A stretch of 40,666 nt of DNA from a virus. The stretch is taken from positions 1 to 40,666 of IMG/VR virus record IMGVR_UViG_3300012006_000012; one strand, given 5' to 3'. Both the position numbers and the translations under genes were made by a program. Shown here one piece after another: positions 27,600-35,018 of the stretch. The notes under the pieces are model-generated. The model ran no database searches. It was not told the origin of the DNA and saw only the letters and a program-made list of their open reading frames with translations. Every line of letters begins with the position of its first letter. The stretch's first letter is position 1.

Positions 27600-28093
27600 C
27601 GCAAGCAGATAAATTTTTAGAAGTAGCAACAAAAGAAATTGGGACAGTCGAGACTGGCGAGAACCATACAAAGTATGGCAAGTTCACAAAGCACGATGGA
27701 CAACCCTGGTGTGGTTCGTTTGTTATGTGGTGTGCCAATGAAGTAAAGGTCAAGATTCCCAATGTGGTCTATACCCCTGCAGGAGTAGCAGGTTTCCAAG
27801 GTATCGGACGTTGGGTTAACGCAGCAACAGCCAAGCCAAAGCCAGGAGACATCGTATTCTTTGACTTTGTAGAAGGTGGCAATCCAGTAGAGCATGTAGG
27901 GATTGTTGTAAAAGATAACCTAGATGGAACTGTTACAACAATTGAGGGCAACACTTCCCCCGAGCACAAAGCCAAAGGCTCACAAGCCAACGGTGGAGAA
28001 GTAGCGCTTCGTATCCGCGCCTATAAAGTAAGCAACAAGCCTAAACTCAAAGCGTTCATCGTTGGGTTTGGTTCCCCAAAGTTCACAAATTAG
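27596..28093 (+). CDS. CHAP-domain endolysin
   Basis: 165 aa, a single CHAP amidase/endopeptidase domain that cuts peptidoglycan to release progeny. Catalytic Cys39 lies in QPWCGSFVMW, His100 in PVEHVGIV and the third polar residue in TIEGNTS (about 115-121). No separate wall-binding domain and no signal peptide, so export depends on the holins on either side. Confidence 0.88.
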   Translation: MTQADKFLEVATKEIGTVETGENHTKYGKFTKHDGQPWCGSFVMWCANEVKVKIPNVVYTPAGVAGFQGIGRWVNAATAKPKPGDIVFFDFVEGGNPVEHVGIVVKDNLDGTVTTIEGNTSPEHKAKGSQANGGEVALRIRAYKVSNKPKLKAFIVGFGSPKFTN

Positions 28094-28101
28094 GAGATAA
28101 A

Positions 28102-28296
28102 ATGAATAAAGATAAAGTTTTAGCAGTAGCCGTTACTTACGCACGTGCAGCGGTTCCTACAATTCTAGCCATGTATATGTCAGGCGTGACAGACCCTAAG
28201 GTCCTAGCCTATGCCTTCGTTACATCCGTTATAGCGCCAATCTGGAAGGCTTTAGACCCTAAGGCTCCTGATTTTGGCAAGGGCAGCACTAAATAA
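28102..28296 (+). CDS. Holin
   Basis: 64 aa with two hydrophobic helices (about 5-27 and 32-50) separated by GVTDPK, and a charged tail. The ARAAVPTILAMYMSG...DPK pattern resembles r1t-type holins of actinobacterial phages. GGAGATAAA precedes the ATG. With 27396-27599 it brackets the endolysin. Confidence 0.75.
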   Translation: MNKDKVLAVAVTYARAAVPTILAMYMSGVTDPKVLAYAFVTSVIAPIWKALDPKAPDFGKGSTK

Positions 28297-28298
28297 TA

Positions 28299-28322
28299 CC
28301 CCTTAAAGGGGCCTAGAAGGCC
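28299..28322. repeat. Two short palindromes after the lysis operon
   Basis: CCCCTTAAAGGGG (28299-28311) overlaps GGGCC-TAGAA-GGCCC (28309-28321), directly after the holin stop. They may block RNA decay or assist the terminator that follows. Confidence 0.45.
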
Positions 28323-28332
28323 CGTAGAGACA

Positions 28333-28378
28333 AGAAAACCCCTTACCTTAGTAGAAATACTAGGGCGAGGGGTTCTTT
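28333..28378. terminator. Bidirectional intrinsic terminator
   Basis: AAACCCC and TAGTA arms pair with TACTA and GGGGTT around a GAAA loop; T-runs follow on the plus strand (TTCTTTTG) and on the minus strand (GGTTTTCTT). It ends the late rightward operon and the leftward 54-aa gene. Confidence 0.7.
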
Positions 28379-28393
28379 TGTTGTTTCTAGGGG

Positions 28394-28558
28394 TTAATCT
28401 TCGTCGTCAAACTCGTAATCTTCTAACTTATCCCATAGAATGTCCAGATTTTTGTGATGTTGTCGATACTTCCACTCGTCCAATAGTGTGGTTGCCAGGT
28501 TGACCGTAAACATACCTAGTGATGCTCCCAAGAACACAGCCCAGAATGTATTTGACAT
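28394..28558 (-). CDS. Small membrane protein, 54 aa, own leftward unit
   Basis: The sequence begins MSNTFWAVFLGASLGMF; residues about 4-26 form one transmembrane helix, followed by a basic then acidic cytoplasmic tail ending EDYEFDDED. GAAGGAGTACT gives an excellent ribosome site. Upstream is a consensus promoter (28644-28672) and downstream a bidirectional terminator, so this is a complete monocistronic unit read against both neighbours. Candidate roles are superinfection exclusion or control of lysis; neither is shown. Confidence 0.75.
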   Translation of the reverse strand: MSNTFWAVFLGASLGMFTVNLATTLLDEWKYRQHHKNLDILWDKLEDYEFDDED

Positions 28559-28597
28559 AGTACTCCTTCGATATTATAATAATATATTATTATATAT

Positions 28598-28617
28598 ACA
28601 AACGCCTAAGCGTTTGT
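28598..28617. repeat. Leader hairpin between the divergent promoters
   Basis: ACAAACGC-CTAA-GCGTTTGT is an 8-bp stem. In the leftward transcript it lies in the untranslated leader of the 54-aa gene; on the plus strand it is followed by TTTTATAT and may act as a weak terminator. Confidence 0.55.
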
Positions 28618-28643
28618 TTTATATATAATTTCTTACAAAATTA

Positions 28644-28672
28644 ATTATACACAGACAATTACCATCTGTCAA
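28644..28672 (-). promoter_or_regulatory. Consensus leftward promoter for the 54-aa gene
   Basis: On the minus strand TTGACA (28672-28667), 17-bp spacer, TATAAT (28649-28644): a perfect sigma70-type promoter. Transcription should start near 28637, about 80 bases before the ATG at 28558. Confidence 0.8.
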
Positions 28673-28686
28673 ATACTTATAACTAT

Positions 28687-28716
28687 TTGACTCAGACTCC
28701 AATTGTGAGTTATACT
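28687..28716 (+). promoter_or_regulatory. Rightward promoter of the replication operon (leaderless)
   Basis: TTGACT (28687-28692), 18-bp spacer, TATACT (28711-28716). The ATG at 28723 lies exactly where transcription should begin, seven bases after the -10, and no ribosome site precedes it. Its -35 is 14 bases from the -35 of the divergent leftward promoter. Confidence 0.7.
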
Positions 28717-28722
28717 CCAATT

Positions 28723-28914
28723 ATGGCAATTGAACTCGAAGAATATACTTTACCTGAGCACATGTCCTATTCGGCATTCTCAACATACCTAACATGCGGT
28801 TATCAGTACTATCTTGGTAGACTGCTCAATAAACAAGAATCTCCATCCGTCTGGTCTGTTGGAGGCTCAGCCTTCCACCTTGCCTGTGAGAACTATGACA
28901 AGGAAAGCCTATGA
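28723..28914 (+). CDS. Cas4/RecB-like nuclease, N-terminal part
   Basis: 63 aa from the leaderless ATG. SYSAFSTYLTCGYQYY carries the first cysteine (Cys25) and GGSAFHLACE the catalytic motif-I His (about 52) of PD-(D/E)XK nucleases. It stops at 28914 and overlaps the next ATG by four bases. Alone it lacks the catalytic Asp and Lys, which are in the next ORF, so the two pieces must act together, or the sequence contains a frameshift or an indel error in the 28899-28911 window. Confidence 0.75.
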   Translation: MAIELEEYTLPEHMSYSAFSTYLTCGYQYYLGRLLNKQESPSVWSVGGSAFHLACENYDKESL

Positions 28915-29525
28915 CTATAGCAAATACACTATGGGCAACTGCGTGGGATGAGTCTAGGGGAGACCTTGACTTAACCAATGCACGTGTTGGTGGTCGCGCT
29001 ACTAAGGCTAATCCAAACAAGGAAGACCAAACCTTCTGGCAATCTGCTGGCCCCAAGTGGGTTGAAGGCTACATTGCTTGGCGTGAACTTAATAAGAACT
29101 GGAAGATTTGGGTAGCACCTGATGGCAATCCAGCAATTGAACTTGCACTAACTCCTGTTGTGGCTGGTGTTCCAGTCAAGATGATTATCGACCGTGTCTT
29201 TGAAGTGGATGGCCAACTGGTTATCTGCGACCTCAAGACATCTCAGCAGACTCCGTCTAGTACTCTCCAATTGGGTTTCTATAAACTAGGGCTTGAACAG
29301 ACCTTTGGTATAGAAGTTAAGTGGGGCAACTACTACATGGCTCGCGGAAATAGCACATCAGAGATGGTAGACCTGTCAGGATACATTTATGACAAAATGG
29401 AATACCTAATAAAACAATTTGACACAGCACGCAAAGCGGGTGTATTCTTGCCCAACACAAACAACTGTCAGTACATGTGTGGACTCACCGAGTTCTGTCA
29501 GTTCTCTACGAAGAAGGATAAATAA
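28911..29525 (+). CDS. Cas4/RecB-like nuclease, C-terminal part
   Basis: 204 aa. IDRVFEVDGQLVICDLKTS carries Asp94, Asp107 and Lys109 of the PD-(D/E)XK site and STLQLGFYKLGL (about 117-128) the motif-IV Gln-Tyr. Three cysteines (186, 190, 196 in CQYMCGLTEFC) complete, with Cys25 of the preceding ORF, the four-Cys iron-sulfur signature of Cas4 and AddB. It starts at an ATGA overlap, so translational coupling is possible. Likely role is 5'-end processing in phage recombination or replication. Confidence 0.8.
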   Translation: MTIANTLWATAWDESRGDLDLTNARVGGRATKANPNKEDQTFWQSAGPKWVEGYIAWRELNKNWKIWVAPDGNPAIELALTPVVAGVPVKMIIDRVFEVDGQLVICDLKTSQQTPSSTLQLGFYKLGLEQTFGIEVKWGNYYMARGNSTSEMVDLSGYIYDKMEYLIKQFDTARKAGVFLPNTNNCQYMCGLTEFCQFSTKKDK

Positions 29526-29926
29526 TGGCCGAAGAATGGAAATTACAAGTCAACTATAAGTTGGCTACAGGCGACCTAATTAACATCCGTGCTAACAGCG
29601 CAGATGAACTAAGTGTTCTACTTGAGGGCATTGGTGACTATGCTACTCAGATTCATGCAACGCAACGACTGTTGTCTGCAGCAGGTACACTAGCCCCCCT
29701 GTCAACTACCGATTCCACTACAAGCACAACGCCTCCGCCTTACTCAACTCCGCCCCAGACTCGGGCTCCATCAAGTATGGAAGCGGCTCCAGTACAGGGT
29801 GGACCAACATGTCAGCACGGCCCTCGCAAGTACAAGTCGGGAATCTCAAGCAAGACAGGAAATCCTTACGCGATGTGGGTCTGTCCGATGCCTCAGGGCG
29901 CGGACCAATGCAAGCCAGTCAACTAA
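29525..29926 (+). CDS. ssDNA-binding-like protein, 133 aa
   Basis: The N-terminal 50 residues look like a small beta/alpha domain, followed by a Thr/Pro/Ser linker (about 55-85) and a C-terminal zinc-type motif CQHGPRKYKSG...GNPYAMWVCP...QC (about 96-130). That tail is one I recall from actinophage single-strand DNA-binding and related proteins. Lies between nuclease and ATPase genes. Confidence 0.6.
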   Translation: MAEEWKLQVNYKLATGDLINIRANSADELSVLLEGIGDYATQIHATQRLLSAAGTLAPLSTTDSTTSTTPPPYSTPPQTRAPSSMEAAPVQGGPTCQHGPRKYKSGISSKTGNPYAMWVCPMPQGADQCKPVN

Positions 29927-29969
29927 CACAAGAACTATTTCCGTTTTAATCAACTAGAAAGGGAGACCA

Positions 29970-30752
29970 ATGCGTACTCTAGTACGTTCAGTAGGACGAG
30001 CATCCATTGGTGGGGAACCCCTTCCTAGTTGTTTTAAGGCATTTGAAACGAACAAGATTATCATCAGGCGTTCAGAAGTTTCTATGTTTGCAGGCGCACC
30101 TGGAGCAGGTAAATCAACACTTGCTCTAGCGCTTGCACTCAAAACCAATGTGCCAACATTGTATATCTCAGCAGATACCAACGCACACACAATGGCTATG
30201 CGCCTTGCATCTATGATTTCGGGGAAGAGTCAGTCAGATGTAGAGCAGAAACTTAATACTGATGTTGGATGGACTAAAGCAATCCTCCAAAAAGGAAGCC
30301 ACATAGTCTGGTCGTTTGAATCAGCACCAACATTGCAAGACATCGATGAGGAAGTCGAGGCATTTGAGGAGTTGTGGGGCTGTCCCCCAACTCTTATTAT
30401 TCTCGACAACCTCATGGATGTAGCCACAGATGGTGGCGAAGAGTTCGCATCTATGCGAGCCATCATGAAGGAGTTAAAGTATCTTGCTAGGGCAACGAAT
30501 GCAGCAATTGTGGTTCTACATCATACTTCGGAAGCAGTTCCTGGGAATCCTTGTCAACCAAGAAGCGCCATCCAGGGTAAAGTTTCTCAACTTCCTGCGC
30601 TTATATGTACGCTCGGCACGGTTGGCACATCGTTGGGCGTGGCATCAGTCAAGAATCGCTACGGAAGAGCCGACCAAAACGGGTCGCTCATGACGTGGCT
30701 CGCATTTAACCCAGAGTATATGTACATAGAAGATATTCCAGAGAACGCATGA
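29970..30752 (+). CDS. RecA/DnaB-like ATPase (putative helicase)
   Basis: 260 aa. Walker A GAPGAGKST (about 42-50), Walker B TLIILDN (about 141-147) and a VVLHHT motif (about 181-186) as in the RecA/RAD25 and DnaB families; no OB or N-terminal DnaB domain. AAAGGGAGACCA precedes ATG 29970. It is the best candidate for the phage's replicative helicase or a recombination ATPase and overlaps the resolvase gene by four bases (ATGA). Confidence 0.82.
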   Translation: MRTLVRSVGRASIGGEPLPSCFKAFETNKIIIRRSEVSMFAGAPGAGKSTLALALALKTNVPTLYISADTNAHTMAMRLASMISGKSQSDVEQKLNTDVGWTKAILQKGSHIVWSFESAPTLQDIDEEVEAFEELWGCPPTLIILDNLMDVATDGGEEFASMRAIMKELKYLARATNAAIVVLHHTSEAVPGNPCQPRSAIQGKVSQLPALICTLGTVGTSLGVASVKNRYGRADQNGSLMTWLAFNPEYMYIEDIPENA

Positions 30753-31117
30753 CGACTCGCAAATCCCACAAGGCAAGAGGAGCATCATTTGAAACTGATA
30801 TTAGAGATTGGTTTCGTGCTCATGGCTATGATGCTGAGCGCCTTGCTCGTGCTGGTGCTAAAGATGAAGGTGACGTTGTTGTTAAGACGGATTTTTTGGG
30901 GAGCATCGGTATCATCGAGTGTAAAGCGCCAGGCGCAAGTGGCAAAATTACTCTCCCAGGTTGGACGAGAGAAGCGCAAGTAGAAGCAGACCATTACGCG
31001 GAAGCGCGTAACATTGACAGAAATGCTATACTACCCTCAGTTATTATTAAAGCAAGAGGCAAGTCCATCGACGATGCCTATCTAGTATTAAGGTTGGGCG
31101 ATGTTTTTGGTGGATGA
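30749..31117 (+). CDS. Holliday-junction resolvase-like nuclease
   Basis: 122 aa. The layout GASFETDIRDWFRAHGYDAERLARAGAKDEGDVVV (Glu15, then Asp42) followed by GIIECKAPG (Glu57, Lys59) matches the PD-(D/E)XK core of Hjc-type and VRR-NUC-like junction resolvases. It overlaps the ATPase before and the primase after, consistent with a replication-recombination operon that trims branched DNA before packaging. Confidence 0.75.
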   Translation: MTTRKSHKARGASFETDIRDWFRAHGYDAERLARAGAKDEGDVVVKTDFLGSIGIIECKAPGASGKITLPGWTREAQVEADHYAEARNIDRNAILPSVIIKARGKSIDDAYLVLRLGDVFGG

Positions 31118-31475
31118 CCTACCCGATATTGTAGCGGTACTACAGCACTACGGTGCTACGGTACGGCGCACTAGCGGCCAAGTGAATGTGAAGTGTCCAT
31201 TCCATAATGACTCTCACGCTAGTGCAAGTTTCAATACGAGAGAGAATATATTCAACTGTTTTGCGTGTGGTATGCAAGGCAATAGCATTCAAATAATTGC
31301 TAAACAAGAGAGGTGTGATATACGTGAAGCAAAGTCTATCGCAGAAGGAATTACTGGGCAGAGCGGCAATGAAGTACGCGGGAAATATTCATCTGGCCGA
31401 AGATTACCTAGCAAGTCGGGGAATAACGCGGGAAGTAGCGCGGTTGGCTCGATTCGGCGTAGTAGAGGAGCCTGA
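31101..31475 (+). CDS. DNA primase, zinc-binding part
   Basis: 124 aa. VKCPFHNDSHASASFNTRENIFNCFACGMQGN gives Cys32, His35, Cys53, Cys56, the CHC2 zinc ribbon of DnaG-like primases. Residues about 62-88 continue like a normal primase, but the last about 35 (SSGRRLPSKSGNNAGSS) look like out-of-frame sequence of the Toprim ORF, which is open in the +1 frame across 31297-31475. Either two separate subunits are made, as reported for mycobacteriophage L5-type primases, or there is a frameshift near 31370. Confidence 0.75.
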   Translation: MFLVDDLPDIVAVLQHYGATVRRTSGQVNVKCPFHNDSHASASFNTRENIFNCFACGMQGNSIQIIAKQERCDIREAKSIAEGITGQSGNEVRGKYSSGRRLPSKSGNNAGSSAVGSIRRSRGA

Positions 31476-31950
31476 GGTTGGTCAAGAAGCGTTCATCGGT
31501 CGTCTCTCGATTCCTTACATTACTAAAACTGGTATTGTTGATTTGCGGTTTAGGTCACTTAATCCAGCGGTGGAACCGAAGTACATGGGAATGACTGGTG
31601 CTGAAACCAAGATGTATAATGTAACCGACATTGACAAAGCAGGTGATTGGATTGGGGTATGCGAAGGTGAACTTGATACCATTACTCTTAGTGGCTGTGT
31701 TGGTATACCTTGCATTGGAGTTCCAGGTGCAAACTCATGGAAGAAACATTACACCAGATTACTTGCAGACTTTGAGCGCATCTTTGTCTTTGCAGATGGA
31801 GACCAACCAGGAAAAGAATTTGCCGCTGGTCTTGCCAGGGAATTGCCAGTTACTGTCGTCTCAATGCCAGACGGAGAAGATGTTAATAGTTGTTACGTAA
31901 AGTATGGTTCCGATTTCTTACGAGATAAGATGGGTCTGAATAATGAATAA
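31324..31950 (+). CDS. DNA primase, Toprim part
   Basis: 208 aa from GTG 31324, which has AGAGAGG ten bases upstream; TTG at 31297 and ATG at 31369 are alternatives. AEDYLASRGITREVARLARFGVV (about 25-47) is the linker motif before the Toprim fold. The fold has VCEGELDTITLSG (catalytic Glu) and VFADGDQPGKEFA (DxD). It needs the zinc domain of the overlapping upstream ORF for full primase activity. It makes RNA primers at the fork, with the ATPase at 29970 as likely partner. Confidence 0.78.
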   Translation: MKQSLSQKELLGRAAMKYAGNIHLAEDYLASRGITREVARLARFGVVEEPEVGQEAFIGRLSIPYITKTGIVDLRFRSLNPAVEPKYMGMTGAETKMYNVTDIDKAGDWIGVCEGELDTITLSGCVGIPCIGVPGANSWKKHYTRLLADFERIFVFADGDQPGKEFAAGLARELPVTVVSMPDGEDVNSCYVKYGSDFLRDKMGLNNE

Positions 31951-32305
31951 AGAAATACCAGATTGCCCAATATGCGGAACGCATTTCGACAATATCTTTG
32001 AAGCAACTGACCACCTATTAGATGATGAAGGAGAAGAAATCTTTGACCCTAAACTCATCTTACCTAATGGGTACTCTCTTATGGTGGGCTCTATGCTACG
32101 CGCTTTGTATGGCTATGCAGATGACCCAACACAAATTAAACGCATCACTCAAGATACCTACGCCACGCTGTACGCAGCAGAGGTTGACCCAGGTCAAATG
32201 AAACACTTTATCGAAGACATGATAGTAAGTGAGCACATGTCAGTTATCGATGAAGAATTAGAAGAATTACTGGACAAACCAAATGACAACGAAAGCAGAG
32301 AGTGA
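31943..32305 (+). CDS. Hypothetical zinc-finger-like protein, 120 aa
   Basis: DCPICGTHFDNIFEATDHLLDD (about 7-28) is a C2H-type finger lacking a second clear His/Cys. The remainder is helical and acidic (EELEELLDKPNDNE at the end). Overlaps the primase by eight bases. Function unknown; perhaps a replication-associated protein. Confidence 0.6.
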   Translation: MNKEIPDCPICGTHFDNIFEATDHLLDDEGEEIFDPKLILPNGYSLMVGSMLRALYGYADDPTQIKRITQDTYATLYAAEVDPGQMKHFIEDMIVSEHMSVIDEELEELLDKPNDNESRE

Positions 32306-32311
32306 AGAGAT

Positions 32312-32686
32312 ATGGCTAGTTTTGCAAATGTTACAACAACAAGGATTCAAGATAGCATCTTACGAAGTGATAGAGAGTACAGTACAGATAGTATTGCAGG
32401 TTCCTCTATTAAGTTCAACAACGATGTTGCAGAAGTAACCTCCAAGTTATTTGATTTACTAATTAGTAAGCATAAGGATTACGGTCCTAAGAATATTTCA
32501 CAAAGTCCAGGTGGTCCTCTCAATGGTCTACGTGTGCGTATGTGGGATAAATTGGCTCGCATCAACAACCTAGTTGATAGTGGTGCTAATCCAGAGCATG
32601 AAAGCCTTGAAGATTCTTTCAAGGATATGGCAAACTATGCAATCATCGGATTGCTAGTTCTACAAGGAAAGTGGCCCCAAGAATGA
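32312..32686 (+). CDS. DUF1599-type nucleotide-modification-associated protein
   Basis: 124 aa. KHKDYGPKNISQSPGGPLNGLRVRMWDKLARINNLV (about 53-88), then EDSFKDMANYAIIGLLVL (about 101-118), matches the DUF1599 (nucleotide modification associated domain 1) helical family, related to all-alpha NTP pyrophosphohydrolases. It may sanitise or channel nucleotides. Overlaps the HNH gene by four bases. Confidence 0.75.
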   Translation: MASFANVTTTRIQDSILRSDREYSTDSIAGSSIKFNNDVAEVTSKLFDLLISKHKDYGPKNISQSPGGPLNGLRVRMWDKLARINNLVDSGANPEHESLEDSFKDMANYAIIGLLVLQGKWPQE

Positions 32687-32958
32687 AAATATTTGGACCA
32701 TATAAAGGCAGTAAGCAAAACGGTGGACGTCCCATCTACGTAATCAAACGTAAGAAAAAAGATGGCACTACCGAAACTACATCTACCAATAAAGCACGCC
32801 TTGATTACGAGAAGGCTACTGGCAAGAAGTTGAAGAAGACTGTTGACGTAGACCATAAAGATAATGGTGGTCGTGCAGGTCGTGATGGAATTGGTAATCT
32901 ACAAGCGATGACTCATAAGAAGAACGTCGCCAAAGAGAATAAGAGACGAGCAAAGTAA
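32683..32958 (+). CDS. Small HNH endonuclease
   Basis: 91 aa from ATG 32683, the last base pairs of which overlap the upstream stop (ATGA). VDVDHKDNGGRAGRDGIGNLQAMTHKKNVAKENKRR (about 54-89) carries the Asp-His, Asn and His of the HNH metal site. The basic N-terminus may bind DNA. Could be a homing-type or packaging-associated nick enzyme; no intron is seen nearby. Confidence 0.75.
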   Translation: MKIFGPYKGSKQNGGRPIYVIKRKKKDGTTETTSTNKARLDYEKATGKKLKKTVDVDHKDNGGRAGRDGIGNLQAMTHKKNVAKENKRRAK

Positions 32959-33698
32959 TGAAGACAATAGTCTGTGTATCTGATTTACAGATACCCTACC
33001 ATGATAAGAGAGCGGTTGCTAACCTAGCCGCTTTTATCAAAGCGTACAAACCAACCGAAGTAGTTTCAGTTGGAGACGAAATGGATATGCAGACTATATC
33101 TAAATGGTCAAAAGGAACTCCCTTGGAGTATGAACGCTCCATCGGGCGTGATAGGGACGAAACGACAAGGGTGCTCGAGTCGCTCAAGGTCAAGCATATC
33201 ATTCGGTCAAACCACACGGACCGTTTGTATAACACAGTTATGATGCGTGCTCCTGGGCTACTCGGGTTACCTGAGTTGGAACTACCAGAGTTTTTGCGCC
33301 TTGATTCTATCGGCGCTACATATCACACCAAACCTTATGAACTAGCCCCAGGCTGGTTACTCATGCACGGTGATGAAGGCTCTATGAAGTCTACTGGAGG
33401 GCTTACAGCCCTTGGTTTAGCCATGCGTACAGGTAAGTCGGTAGTGTGCGGACACACTCACCGCATGGGTCTTGCTCATCACACTCAAGCACATGGAACA
33501 TCTGCACCTCAAACAGTATGGGGTATGGAAGTTGGTAATCTTATGCGTTACAGAGATGCTAAGTATATTAAAGGTGGATTATTTACATGGCAGCAAGGCT
33601 TCGGCATGCTCTACGTTGATGGTCGCACAGTTGTACCAGTTACAGTACCAATCCAACGAGATGGTTCGTTCATTGTAGAGGGAAAGCGTTGGGGATAA
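32958..33698 (+). CDS. Metallophosphoesterase
   Basis: 246 aa calcineurin-like fold. Metal ligands appear in order as VSDLQIPYHD (Asp9, His15), VSVGDEMD (Asp40), RSNHTDR (the GNHD-type motif, Asn85-His86), LMHGDE, and VVCGHTHR (GHTH). Substrate unknown; phage members are often annotated as nucleases or phosphatases. Overlaps both neighbours by one base (TAATG), so it is part of the replication operon. Confidence 0.82.
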   Translation: MKTIVCVSDLQIPYHDKRAVANLAAFIKAYKPTEVVSVGDEMDMQTISKWSKGTPLEYERSIGRDRDETTRVLESLKVKHIIRSNHTDRLYNTVMMRAPGLLGLPELELPEFLRLDSIGATYHTKPYELAPGWLLMHGDEGSMKSTGGLTALGLAMRTGKSVVCGHTHRMGLAHHTQAHGTSAPQTVWGMEVGNLMRYRDAKYIKGGLFTWQQGFGMLYVDGRTVVPVTVPIQRDGSFIVEGKRWG

Positions 33699-34399
33699 TG
33701 GACTGGGAACGCATTGAACCTTGGGAATACATCGCCGTATCTGTGGCAGCAGAGTACCACAAGAAATATGATATGGTTGAACTCGAGGACATCAAGCAAT
33801 CACTTTATGAGTGGTTCCTTGAGCATCCAAATAAATTAGATGAGTGGGAATCAATTGGTCCCAAGGATGCAAAAAATCTTATCTATCGTTCGCTTCGCAA
33901 TCAAGCATTAGATTATTGTCAACGATGGAAAGCCAAGTCAATTGGCTATGAGCCATCCGATTTATTTTATTATGAACCAGTAATGGTTGAAGCATTGTTG
34001 CCCTCGGTATTGCGCGGTGAGTTCACCGTAATGCCAATATTAAATCTTGGTAAAACAGGACGACCACCAGCACCATCAGAAGGCGGTAACATGATGGCGA
34101 TGATGGTCGAGATTAACGCTGCATACATAAAGTTAAGCAAAGAGGATAGAGCCGTGCTCTTCTTCAAGTATGTAGAGTCCCTGGATTTTGCTGGTATTGC
34201 TACTGAAATGGAACTTGGTTCAGAAGATGCTGCAAGAATGCGTCATAATAGAGCCATAAAGAAACTAATCACACGGATTGGTGGCTTCAAACCGTTCTTA
34301 GATAAAGATATTACCAAGCATTCTACTGATGAACCAGACGAACTGATAGAGCCCGACAACGAAAGCAACGAAGATGAAGGGCGAGAAGATAGCGATTAA
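33698..34399 (+). CDS. Sigma-70-like transcription factor
   Basis: 233 aa from the ATG overlapping the previous stop. Residues about 10-80 resemble sigma region 2 (LEDIKQSLYEWFL and SLRNQALDYCQRWKAKS); residues about 145-192 resemble region 4 with the helix-turn-helix (LSKEDRAVLFFKYVESLDFAGIATEMELGS). The acidic C-terminus is unusual. It is the last gene of the rightward middle operon, so a product made after replication begins could direct late transcription. The link is inferred; the late promoter at 1291-1321 looks sigma70-like, so a different target cannot be excluded. Confidence 0.68.
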   Translation: MDWERIEPWEYIAVSVAAEYHKKYDMVELEDIKQSLYEWFLEHPNKLDEWESIGPKDAKNLIYRSLRNQALDYCQRWKAKSIGYEPSDLFYYEPVMVEALLPSVLRGEFTVMPILNLGKTGRPPAPSEGGNMMAMMVEINAAYIKLSKEDRAVLFFKYVESLDFAGIATEMELGSEDAARMRHNRAIKKLITRIGGFKPFLDKDITKHSTDEPDELIEPDNESNEDEGREDSD

Positions 34400-34413
34400 G
34401 GTACTGATTTTAT

Positions 34414-34866
34414 CTATGATGTCGGGTAATCCCTCTCCGCTGGGTCTACCCACGTTTCTGCATAGTGCTCGTCCATAGATTGATTTTCTGCTACTCGTGC
34501 TTGTCGTAAATGTTCTAGTATCTGCCCTATAGTTATCAGATAACCTCTTGATGGGTTAGGTGGAATGTTACACGTTATCGGTCTTCCAACTTCCCATACC
34601 GCTTCTTTTAGTCTCCACAATGGAACTATAACTGTGGAATCTTCTAGCATGAATGCCCAATGCGTAGCCTTACTCACTCGTATGCCTGACGGCTTCCAAA
34701 CACTATCGCTTACATAATAGCATTCTGTTTCAATATAGACGTTTCCAGTTTCTATCCAACGCCTGTCTGTCTTGACTTCGACGGTGTCTAAGGAAAGCAA
34801 GTCTGCGACCCTGCTCTCACCTAGTTCACCTGCTCTAAGGTCTAAGTCCCAGTTGGAATCTTTCAA
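34414..34866 (-). CDS. PD-(D/E)XK-like hypothetical protein, 150 aa
   Basis: GELGESRVADLL then VEVKTDRRWIETGNVYIETECY (about 29-50) gives the Glu-x-Lys of restriction-like nucleases, followed by KPSGIRVSKATHWAFML (about 58-74), a core strand/helix. Start is TTG at 34866, which overlaps the upstream stop (TTGA); no better ATG. It is the last leftward gene and runs tail-to-tail into the sigma-like gene with a 14-base gap and no terminator. Confidence 0.68.
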   Translation of the reverse strand: MKDSNWDLDLRAGELGESRVADLLSLDTVEVKTDRRWIETGNVYIETECYYVSDSVWKPSGIRVSKATHWAFMLEDSTVIVPLWRLKEAVWEVGRPITCNIPPNPSRGYLITIGQILEHLRQARVAENQSMDEHYAETWVDPAERDYPTS

Positions 34867-35018
34867 TCTACCTCTGCCATTTCTTTTTCATACATCGCTA
34901 GACTAAGTTCATCTAACTGTTCCTTGATTTGGTCAATGAGACCCTCACGATAGAGTAGTTCTGCTTCTGTATAAACTACACCATCTTCATCTTCTTTGCT
35001 ATACTCATACTGTGTCAT
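34863..35018 (-). CDS. Small acidic helical protein, 51 aa
   Basis: Starts MTQYEYSKEDEDG and continues with an amphipathic helix (EAELLYREGLIDQIKEQLDEL). ATG overlaps the stop of the gene before it in transcription order (ATGA at 35015-35018) and its own stop overlaps the next TTG. Function unknown. Confidence 0.7.
   Translation of the reverse strand: MTQYEYSKEDEDGVVYTEAELLYREGLIDQIKEQLDELSLAMYEKEMAEVD

Noticed and set aside
27400-34400. Integrase, excisionase or immunity repressor
   Set aside because: Looked for tyrosine or serine recombinase motifs and repressor-like helix-turn-helix proteins; none recognised, so lysogeny is not claimed.
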